Below, piece by piece: positions 8,701 through 15,852 of a stretch of 15,852 nt of DNA. The position numbers were made by a program, and so were the translations under genes. The DNA is from Auxenochlorella pyrenoidosa (lineage: Eukaryota > Chlorophyta > Trebouxiophyceae > Chlorellales > Chlorellaceae). The notes under the pieces were generated by a model. The model worked only from the letters and a program-made list of their open reading frames with translations, did no database searches and had not been told where the DNA came from. Location of the stretch: NCBI GenBank assembly GCA_001430745.1, contig KQ482032.1:738365-754216 (forward strand), written 5' to 3'. The number at the start of each line of letters is the position of its first letter. The stretch's first letter is position 1.

Positions 8701-11107
8701 CAGGCCCCGTGCCCAGTGCCCCCCGCCCAGTGCCCCTCCCCACCCAGCATCTTGACCACCGCCATGACGTCGCACTCTCCCGTCTCGCAGGTGCCCAGCA
8801 CTGTGCCGCCCTCCATGTGGATGTCCTCCACAGACTGCGGGAGGGGGGCCGCCCCCACATGGTGTTTCACAGGGAGGCTCACGGGGTGAGTGCGGCCTCG
8901 TGCCAGCGGGCTGTTGCAGGGCCGGCGAGGACTGAGGGCGCCCACCGCTGCCTGGCATGCAGGACAGGACGTCCTTGGGAGGTTTCAAACTGCGCTGCCC
9001 CAGCAGCAGCATGCGGCCGCAAAGCTGAGGCTCGACAACCGGCAGTGCCCGCCCCCTCACCGCGCGGGTCAGCTGCACCGGCTTCAGGTGCTTGTGATAA
9101 AAGCCCGGGTAGCCACGCCGGATGCCCAGTATGTTTCCCTCTTTCACCCCATAGTCGAGAGCCTGCAGGGATGAGTGCACTGACGGATCAATGCAGTGCA
9201 GCATGAGTACCTTCCTCCAGCCATGGTGCAGTATGGGCAGGAATCGGTGCCGGCTACGGAAGGGCACTGAGGGGTTGAGCGCTGGAAATGTTGCCACGGG
9301 TACAAACTTGCGCAGCAAGCAGGACTGTGTCTGTGCAGGGCTAGGCTGCTGGCTTGCCTTGAGCACCAGGGCACGGATGACGTCGTTCAGGCCGGGGCAG
9401 AGGCTGCCGGCAGTCACGACCGCAATCTTGGTGCTCTGCAGCAGCAGCAGCGTCGCGGCGGCATGGCCAGCAGGCTCATGGCAGGGCAGGGGCAGAGAGA
9501 GCTGCCCCAGCTCCGGCAAACCACCATTTGGAGGCTCCCCTGCACACCCCGCCTCGGCTTGCCTTGGGCTGGAAGTAGATGGTGGAGCGTGGTCCGGCGC
9601 GCAGTGCAAAGCGTGGCGCGGCGTCGGCAAAATAAGCGTCCTGCGGGCGCTAGAAGGGTCGCACACTGCGCCTAAGAGGAGCTAGCAAGGCAGCGCCTTG
9701 TGACAGCACAAGGCGGGGGTCCCCTGTGCCCTTGCTGGTGCCCGTTCTGGAACACAGGGCAGCAGGAGTTGACTCAAGGCCCAGCAAGTGAGGTGACACC
9801 ACATGCTCCCGGCCCCAGCGGGCAGCAGCCCGCCTGGTTGGTGTCCACGCTGGAGCGCGGCGTGGACAGCGTGCGGGTGAGCGCGTGCGCCGCCGCCGCC
9901 ATGCCGCTGTTCGGCCGTGGCACCAGCCCGCCCATACGTGACTGCACCTCGGTCGCCCCTACGGCAGGGAGTTCGCATGCCGGGCAGCTCGCCGGAGGCA
10001 TACCCTCACTCACACCTGCGGTCAGCCTCTGCTCCAGAGCGCCACCCACCCTGGCCACCCCCCTCCCCTGCCCGCCTAGCTTCCGTGTTCTCACCCCGGC
10101 TGGTGGGGGTTGCAAATAGCAGAGGCTGCAGGGAGACGCGGTCCTCGTCCGACACAAAGCCAGCACCAAACAGGCCCTCCTCGGTGAAGGGGGAGGGCCT
10201 GCAAGAGGGGGGCATGTCAAGGCAGGGCAGGGCGGAGCATGGCTCGTGTTCAAGTCATCCAGGAGCTTGGCAGGGCAGCCGAACATCCGCCACCCTGTGC
10301 ACCAGAGTTGAACCCATCCACGTGCTGGGCATCCAGCCCATGGCGCAGCCAAGGCTGCACCTCATCTGTTAGCATGCCCTGAAACAGGCAAACGCCATGC
10401 AAGGGTCGGGAATTTGCAAGCAGCGCACATGGGCTTCAGCAGGTGGCGCATGTCGGGGCAGTGGAGGACCTGGCCATCCAGCGCCTCGAACCCTGCAGGG
10501 GAATGGTGCAGTTGGGTCCTCGACTCGGCGCCAGCCTGCATGCTGTAGGGTCTGCCAACCCAGCAAAACTCGAAGGTGTGCTGGCAGCTTGGTTTCACTG
10601 CCTCCCGTCCTCTGTGCTCGGCGCACCATCAAACAGCGGGTTGGAGGCGGCTGGCCGCGAGCTGATGGGGCGCAGCAGCCCCATGACACGGCGGTCTGGG
10701 GAGAAGGGAGAAGGGGTAGGCACCCCCACGCCTGTCGTTTGCTTGGCGCCGCCGCTGCCTGGGCTGCCGGCGCTGCTGCCGCCCGCCGACCCTGCGCTGC
10801 CGGTGCCGCTAGCCCCATCCGCCTTCAGGTTGCCTTCTTGTGGCGGCAGCGCTGTGGATTCGAAGGGACTGGGCAGAACAGCAGCGCCTGCAGGCGCCTT
10901 CTCCTCCTCTGCTCGGGGGGTGTTGGAAGCAGATGAGGGCGCAGAGCTGCTCTCCTCAGGAACCTCGGGCACTAAGGGTAGGTGGTGCTCAGGGTGGCCG
11001 TGGTGGTGCCTGGGCCCGCTGCCTTGCCGTGGTGGCAAGATCTGCAGGCTTGCCGGCCTTGGACTGTCCTTGTGCTGCGCTGTGGAGCTCATGGCGGTCT
11101 GCCCCAT
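5785..11107 (-). CDS. PFK: Plant-type 6-phosphofructokinase-like protein with altered ATP-site motifs
   Basis: Nineteen exons, in gene order: 11107-10627, 10492-10429, 10198-10095, 9958-9834, 9640-9563, 9435-9358, 9162-9061, 8834-8744, 8525-8455, 8290-8216, 8042-7977, 7816-7739, 7506-7462, 7236-7141, 6655-6573, 6486-6433, 6295-6231, 6106-6039, 5847-5785. They sum to 1,887 bases, 628 residues. From about residue 259 on the sequence aligns with plant ATP-dependent PFK almost without gaps: RAGPRSTIYF, LCPGLNDVIRALV, ILGIRRGYPGFY, PKSIDND (414-420), FGYETAVEEAQ, GIVKLMGKHSGFIAV, IAEGAGQ (512-518), YIDPSYILRSIP, AVHAAFAGYTG and a C-terminus ending IGQPNF. PFK phosphorylates fructose 6-phosphate in glycolysis. 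Oddly, the ATP/Mg motifs are changed: AGSLCPG (293-299), TCETG (359-363), GGRHE (386-390). The first 258 residues are a Ser/Pro/Gly-rich extension with a His cluster near the start and no clear transit peptide. Four introns have GC donors. The exon end at 9834 (GC donor) could be 9849; Met6 is an alternative start. Confidence 0.93.
6656..7140 (-). other. Longest intron (485 bases) of the phosphofructokinase-like gene
   Basis: It separates the exon ending IAEGAGQ from the exon starting DPFECRETDVGFW, with a CAG|GTGAG donor and a GCGCAG acceptor. Plant PFK has a variable loop here, so a skipped short exon cannot be excluded, but no in-phase coding segment is evident. I checked a GTTCAAACC stretch near 6805 as a possible tRNA T-arm; its stem does not pair. 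Confidence 0.7.
7507..7738 (-). other. GC-AG intron in the phosphofructokinase-like gene (donor GCGAGG)
   Basis: The exon ends SGFIAVK with AAG|GCGAGG and the next begins AALSSGLVDIVLVPE. Plant PFK has exactly the same spacing ([22 protein letters not shown]). The only nearby GT donor (GCT|GTCAAG) would delete two aligned residues. Confidence 0.75.
8291..8454 (-). other. GC-AG intron in the phosphofructokinase-like gene (donor GCAAGC)
   Basis: The donor CAG|GCAAGC follows the exon ending SSAGAIQ and the acceptor GCGCAG precedes SMCERLNV. The joined segment matches the length of the plant PFK segment from GGDGT to the VAV before GIPKTIDND. No GT donor fits the phase. Confidence 0.8.
9163..9357 (-). 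other. GC-AG intron in the phosphofructokinase-like gene (donor GCAAGC)
   Basis: The donor AAG|GCAAGC follows VIRALVLK and the acceptor CTGCAG precedes ALDYGVKEGN. The junction is phase 0 and agrees with plant PFK to within one residue. Confidence 0.8.
9436..9562 (-). other. GC-AG intron in the phosphofructokinase-like gene (donor GCAAGC)
   Basis: The donor AAG|GCAAGC follows RAGPRSTIYFQPK; the acceptor CTGCAG precedes STKIAVVTAGS. Spacing between RAGPR and the glycine loop is identical to plant PFK, so the junction is well constrained. Confidence 0.82.
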
Positions 11108-11299
11108 GTGAAAATGGACAGAAGCACAGCAGCGGCAGAAGGCCAGCGGGCACAGGCACGGGGTAGCGCCTGGGCTTTCCTCCTGGGCAAAGCAGGCAGA
11201 AATCAGCCTTTGAAGGCTGCAGCGGGCTCATGCCTGCTTCTTGATTGCACTGACATGAAATCCTTTTAAACTGAAGTACCGTGCAAGCTCAGGCTGCAC
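11108..11299 (-). other. Compact intergenic region: HMG-CoA lyase 3' UTR and phosphofructokinase-like promoter
   Basis: Only 192 bases separate the lyase stop codon (11300-11302) from the upstream ATG of the phosphofructokinase-like gene (11105-11107), both on the - strand. They must hold the lyase 3' UTR and the next gene's promoter and 5' UTR, unless the first exon upstream is non-coding. There is an A/T-rich patch near 11260-11275 but no clear TATA box or TGTAA. Confidence 0.5.
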
Positions 11300-14259
11300 T
11301 CACGCCGCCGTTGCACCGCCCTGCTGCGCCGCCGCCTTGGCCGCCTTGGCCGCAGCCGCCGCGCGCTTGCGCAACAGCGCCTCTGCAGCGCGGCTGCCGT
11401 TGCGCTTGCCAAGCGCCTTGCAGATGAATTCAGAGGCGTCCAGAAGGCGGCCCATGTCCACGCCGTGCTGGATGCCACTGTGAGGGGGAAGATGAGGAGC
11501 AGGGCACGTGCTGAGACAGGCACATGGGCAGAGAGCGTGCAGCAGTCCACGGGAACGCCAGTGAAAAGATGGCGCTGCACGCGCCAAGATGAGCAGCAAG
11601 AAGGACAGAGCTCAGGTCAGGGCAAGCCAACAGTTCCCAGGCCAGTCGGCAGCCAGCAGCTCGGTTATGTGTGGTTGCCCCAAAACCAGCAGACAGACCG
11701 AGCCCTGCACTAGGCAGCCCCACTGCCTGCACTCACAGCCCGCTCAGCATGTACACCACATCCTCGGTGGCCACATTCCCAGTGGCTCCCTGCGCATACG
11801 GGCAGCCGCCCAGTCCAGCAACTGCAGCGGGAGCGCAGCGAGCGGGGGGCAGAGCTGTGGGCCGCACTGCCGCTTTGCCTGCACCTCGTGGTGTACCGGC
11901 AAAAACGGGGGCGGCGATCCCTCCCTGCCCTGCCCTGCCCTGCCGCTGCATCCCGTGGGCCAGGCCCCCCCCCAATGTGCCCTGCCGCTGCATGCTTGGT
12001 GCAGGCCTGCGCTGACCCGAGGAGTCTACGACCCGGATGCCCAGCTGCAGCGAGGCCAGGATGTTGGCCAGCGCCTGCCCATACGTGTCGTGCATGTGCG
12101 CCGCCAGCCGCTCCGCGGGCAGGCCGGCATCCATGCAGGCACGGAACATGGCGGCCACTGCGCCGGGGAGGCCCCCCCACGGGGCGGGAATGGAGCAGGG
12201 GAGGGTTGGGAAGAAAATGTGCAGGAGAAAGAACCTGCGCAGGCGGCGCGCTGCTAGGCGTGCAGCCAAGTAGCCAGCACAGAGCTGGGAGCGTTGACCT
12301 TGCAGGCGCCTGCATGCTAGGCATTACTGTCTAGGGCGCCTGGCGCTGCTGCATGTGGCCACGGCCTGCTGGGTCAAAGGCTCTGACATCAGCCCTGGGC
12401 TGGGCGGGCGGCAGCGGCCTCACCCGAGGCGGGGTTGCCCACGCCGATGGTGTCCCCCATGCTGACCTCGTAGCAGCCCATCTCGCTCAGGGCCACTGCA
12501 ACATGCGCAGCCGCCTGGGGTGTCACCTCGCCCTGCGAAGGCAGCACAGATGGGGTTCAGGGGAGGGAACCACAGGCAGGGCTTCATGCAGTGCGTTGAC
12601 AGGGGCATGCTCGGGGCATGCCGGGGGCAGCTCGGGCGTACGGGCCTCTTGCTGCGCGACACTGTGCATGGCCAGCGGGCATGCCAATGCATGCACCTGC
12701 GGGCAGGTAAAAGCCCGCCCGACCTCCGCCTCACGTGCAGGCCACCTGGCACCCCACCTGGATGGGGCAGCCCACCACGCAGGACACGTAGCCGCGCACC
12801 GCCACCCCCTCGGCCTTGGCTGCCGCCGCGACATTGTCAAACTTGCGCAGCGACTCATCCACGCTGCAGGGAGGGGGGCAGGCCGGGCACATACGGGCAC
12901 ATACGGGCGTGGAGCCAGCGCAGCTCTGCAGATGTGGATGGTCGGGCGCAGCGCAGTCACAGCTCGGAGCAGGGCGCATGGCGCAGACTCGCAGTGCGCT
13001 GCTACTCCCAACAAACAGCAAAAGATAGCGGCAAGCGGGGCACGGCCCACAAGCCGACTGCGCAGATGTGGCTGCAACCTGCAGTTGAGGTTCTTGCGGT
13101 TAAAGGCCTCGGATGCTGCAGTGAAGATGGCCACCTCGCGGGCACCCGCTGCAAGCGCGTTCTCAAAGCCCTGCACAGCAGCGGGGGGAGGCAGGCATTG
13201 GGCGAGGGGAGGGATCCCCGTCCGGACGCTGGTACATAATGGTTGGCATCAGGCAGGTCATGCGGGGCGGAGGCAGGGGCGCAGGTGCCGCACATGCACA
13301 GTGTGCCTGCACCCCAGCCAGCTCCGCCTGTCCCCTTGCCTTCATGTTGGGGGTGAGGACGGTGTAGCGCGTGCCTGGCTGCTGCCGCACGCGCGCCAGC
13401 ACATCTGCCGCATCCGCCAGCTGTGGCACCCACTTGGGCGAGCTGCAGCGGGTTGGAGGCACACGGGCGGCCCGGCTTTGCAAGAGTGACCCGAGGAGAC
13501 TGACTAGAAGGGATCTGTCACTGCGGCGCGTGTTGAGATGCTGCACGAGAGGGGCACGCGGGTGGTTCGCCACAGCGTGCCGACCGGGGGCGTCGTAGGG
13601 CGGGCAGACGCTGCCCTGCCAGCAGGCCAGCCTGTCTGCCCGGCTGCTGCACGCGCCTCTGCATCTTAAGTAGATGCATGCGGTGGCTACAGGAGGTTTG
13701 GGGCGGCAGAACAGAGTGATTCCTGTACCCAAGTACAGCCAAGCAGTGCGGGCGGGCGGTGAGTTGGGCACTCACACAAAGCTGGTTGATTCAACAACCG
13801 GCAGCCCGGCTGCTGCCAGACGCTCGATCAGCTCCACCTTGACCTCAGTGGGGACCTGCACCGACCCAGAGAGGATCATGTGCGTGACAAGACCGCAGGC
13901 GCACTGCTTTTGCAAAAATGCAGCGAGTGTGCGACACATCACTGGACACACAGCCTTTTGAGCTTCTTCCTCCTGCCGCACCTTCTCAGGCTCGTTCTGC
14001 AAGCCATCACGAGGTCCAACCTCCACAATGGTCACGCTGGCTGGCAGTGGGCGGCCAAGGAACTCCTGCAACGAAAGCAGCAGTCGGAGGCAGCGGTGAA
14101 GGGCGGGCGCCAGTCGGCAGTTGTGTGGGCCACCTCTGCGCCTGCTCGGCAGGCAGCGGCGTGTCGCACTCTCACCGGAGCAGCAGTAGAGAAGCTGCGG
14201 AGGCCTGCCTGGAGCAATGCGCTTGCGCGGGCCGCCGCACAACCCACGTTTCGAAACAT
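11300..14259 (-). CDS. HMGCL: Hydroxymethylglutaryl-CoA lyase, mitochondrial
   Basis: Ten exons, in gene order: 14259-14176, 14065-13982, 13855-13776, 13442-13340, 13170-13079, 12863-12758, 12532-12424, 12157-12017, 11821-11737, 11477-11300. They sum to 1,062 bases, 353 residues. The enzyme cleaves HMG-CoA to acetyl-CoA and acetoacetate, the last step of leucine breakdown. The full family signature is present: VEVGPRDGLQNE with the catalytic Arg47-Asp48, VESTSFVSPKWVPQLAD, IFTAASEAFNRKNLNC, RGYVSCVVGCP, MGCYEVSMGDTIGVGNP, AHMHDTYGQALAN with metal-binding His240 and His242, and VAGLGGCPYAQGATGN with Cys273 and Asn282. His-to-Cys and Cys-to-Asn spacings (33 and 9) equal those of the human enzyme (His233, Cys266, Asn275). 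The first exon encodes a classic mitochondrial presequence, Arg/Ala/Ser-rich with no acidic residue, ending RSFSTAAP. I chose ATG 14259 because it begins that peptide. The C-terminus is Ala/Lys-rich and lacks the peroxisomal CKL of animal enzymes. Confidence 0.96.
11937..11993 (+). repeat. Pair of 15-base direct repeats in an HMG-CoA lyase intron
   Basis: GCCCTGCCGCTGCAT occurs at 11937-11951 and again at 11979-11993. A run of CCCTG units lies just before the first copy. All of this is within the intron 11822-12016; it looks like simple sequence, not a mobile element. Confidence 0.6.
12884..12908 (+). repeat. CGGGCACATA tandem repeat, 2.5 copies
   Basis: Two perfect copies of a 10-base unit followed by CGGGC, inside the HMG-CoA lyase intron 12864-13078. 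A small microsatellite-like repeat with no evident function. Confidence 0.7.
13171..13339 (-). other. GC-AG intron in the HMG-CoA lyase gene (donor GCAAGG)
   Basis: The upstream exon ends YTVLTPNMK with AAG|GCAAGG and the downstream exon begins GFENALAAGA after TGTGCAG. In HMG-CoA lyases this segment is continuous (LTPN-x-KGFE), so the junction is fixed by homology. It is the clearest GC donor in the window. Confidence 0.9.
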
Positions 14260-14523
14260 TGCAGCAACTGCCTTTAGCACCTTTAAGGAAGGTAGATCTG
14301 AAGCAGAGTGCTAGCTTGCAAGCCCAGCGTTGCGGCGCCGCCATGTCATCAGCAGATCCACGCCTGCCACACCCTCACCGTCTCTGCCACGTCTGTCCTG
14401 CCTTGTCTGTGCATCGAGGGTTGCATGCATCCATTGAACTGGAGATGTGATGCAGAAGCGACAAGGCCGGCCGATCCAACAATGGAAATGGAAGGACCGC
14501 AAAGCAAGAATACAACCACCATC
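14260..14523 (-). other. Intergenic: Derlin 3' UTR and HMG-CoA lyase 5' region
   Basis: These 264 bases lie between the Derlin stop codon and the lyase ATG, both on the - strand. An upstream ATG at 14344 is in a different frame from the spliced lyase start. No TGTAA or clear TATA box was seen on the - strand. Confidence 0.5.
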
Positions 14524-15852
14524 TCAGTCAGCGTGTGGTCGCTGCCCGGCGTCCCCAGCCACTGCCGCCGCCCCAGGCTGCTGCTCCTGCTGGGCCACGG
14601 GTGCCTCAGCCTCTGCAGGCGCGCGCGGGCCGCCACCGAGGCCGCCAGCCGCTACAAGTGGTGGCGCCTGCACGCCTTCCGCGGGGAAGAGCGCTCGGAC
14701 GATGGCGGGCGTGCGCAGCAGGCGGCGGTTGGTCATGCGAGGGTACACGTCTTCAAGGAAGTAGTAGGCGTGGCCAGCCACCATGCCCAGGAGGTCCATG
14801 AGGGGACTGCTGCCCAGCATGACTGCAGGGGTGGAGAGGCCAAGGTGAAAAGGACCACGGGGGGATCATGGTCAGGTGCTGGGCATCAGGAGAGGGGCAG
14901 CTTGGCTGCACGCAGGCAGCACCATGCAGTGCTGTGTTCAACATGCAAGCCGCCCGAGCAGCAGGGCGGCGCCCTGGAGCAGCGGCAGCGTGATGCGGCC
15001 ACGCCACGCCGCCGCCGCCGCCACTGCCGGCCCGCGCCTCGACGTGCCACCCAGCGCCGTGCCCCATGTGCGCTGCTGGATAGGCGTCCACCCACCAGAG
15101 AAGGCCAGCAGCACCCAGGGCAGGTAGGGGGCGGTGAAGGTGAAGATGCCCAGGAAGGAGAGGTTGACGTACTGGTGGCGCCGCCCCCACACGTACACCT
15201 GGGGGCACGTGGGCATAGGCCAGGGCGGGAGGCGAACAGTGGGGCGGAGGCAGGCCAGGCAGACCCCCGAGTGCACCGGGGGCACCTGCCTGTGCACCAC
15301 ACCACCACCACCGGGCTCGCAGACCCGACACTGCCGCTCTTCCGCGCTGCCAGCACAGCCGGCGTGGCCGCCCCGGGCAGCAGCCCCGCACCAAGCCCTG
15401 CACCACAGCACAGCGCGCCTGCCCCGCCGGGGCTCCTCCTCACCATCATGAAGGTCAGGCTGGGCCCCAGGAAGTGGATGTTCACCCAGTGCGCCGCCGC
15501 CACCAGGATGCCCGCCCCGAAGAGCAGCATCCACAGGAAGTCGGCGGGGCGGCTGCGGAACGACCCCTCCTCCAGGCTCTTGCTGTACTTGACCAGGAAG
15601 AACATGTGGAAGAAGAAGTCCAGGCCTGCGGGGGGCAAGGGGGGGCAGGCCGCCAGAGCAGGGCCCTCAATGCAGGGCTCAGGCGCTGTGCCGCCCGGGC
15701 CGGCGCAGGCCGCCCATGCAAGGCTCAAGAACGGGGGGCTCGCGTGGAGGACTCGCCCAGCAGGACGGGCAGGGCGCAGCCTCAAGGGCGGGGGTGCAGG
15801 AGGGTTGAGTCGACAACGCAGGGAAGCGGCGGCAGGCAGCAGCTGAAGCGAC
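14524..15852 (-). CDS. DER1: Derlin (ER-associated degradation membrane protein), last three exons, 5' partial
   Basis: Exons in gene order are 15625-15444, 15198-15096 and 14822-14524 (TGA). Bases 15626-15852 appear to be intron, so the N-terminus lies outside the window. Derlins are rhomboid-like ER proteins that help move misfolded proteins to the cytosol for degradation. Three stretches match the family closely: LDFFFHMFFLVKYSKSLEE followed by SFRSRPADFLWMLLFGA; the pair SLTFMM and VYVW spanning an intron, followed by LSFLGIFTFTAPYLPWVLLAFS; and GSSPLMDLLGMVAGHAYYFL followed by EDVYPRM. The order and spacing resemble Derlin-2-type proteins and plant DER2. At least four hydrophobic segments are visible. 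After RALFPAEG there is a 49-residue Ala/Pro/Gly/Gln-rich tail that I cannot match. Both internal introns use GT-AG sites in matching phase. The WR motif of the first luminal loop would lie upstream and cannot be checked. Confidence 0.95.

Noticed and set aside
14308..15846. A 512-codon open frame on the + strand
   Set aside because: It is antisense to the Derlin exons, whose protein matches a known family closely. Its own translation is low complexity with no family character. Long antisense frames are expected at this GC content.
5785..15852. The three - strand genes as a co-regulated pathway cluster
   Set aside because: Phosphofructokinase, HMG-CoA lyase and Derlin act in unrelated processes and compartments. 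Close spacing alone is normal in compact algal genomes.

Overview
The window looks like nuclear DNA of a coccoid green alga, most likely a Chlorella-like trebouxiophyte. This is an inference from very high GC content, five genes broken into many short exons, introns of about 85-485 bases ending in GCAG, and proteins whose closest recalled relatives are plant or general eukaryotic families. There is no bacterial, viral or transposon signal. Gene models were built by hand from reading frame, splice-site phase and remembered family alignments. For every complete gene the exon lengths add up to a whole number of codons.

Layout: (1) bases 1-3096, + strand: the 3' half of a polytopic membrane protein homologous to plant NEF1 (NO EXINE FORMATION 1), open at its 5' end. 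(2) 3773-5315, + strand: a small gene of eight tiny exons for an unrecognised hydrophilic protein of about 124 residues that carries one motif twice. (3) 11107-5785, - strand: a plant-type 6-phosphofructokinase-like gene of 19 exons (about 628 residues), convergent with gene 2. (4) 14259-11300, - strand: mitochondrial hydroxymethylglutaryl-CoA lyase, 10 exons, 353 residues. (5) 15852-14524, - strand: the last three exons of a Derlin, an ER membrane protein of the ERAD pathway, open at its 5' end. Genes 3-5 lie head to tail with 192 and 264 bases between coding regions. They have unrelated jobs (glycolysis family, leucine breakdown, ER quality control), so this is ordinary compact nuclear order and not an operon.

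The main unusual points are: the phosphofructokinase-like protein keeps its sugar-phosphate and catalytic-base motifs, but the three motifs that hold ATP and magnesium are altered (AGS for CGG, TCETG for TSRGG, GGRHE for GGDGT). At least six of about 42 introns start with GC instead of GT. A NEF1 homologue is present in an organism without pollen. The unknown small protein contains a duplicated GEK-A-SRAVHGG motif. I saw no RNA gene, CRISPR array or mobile element.
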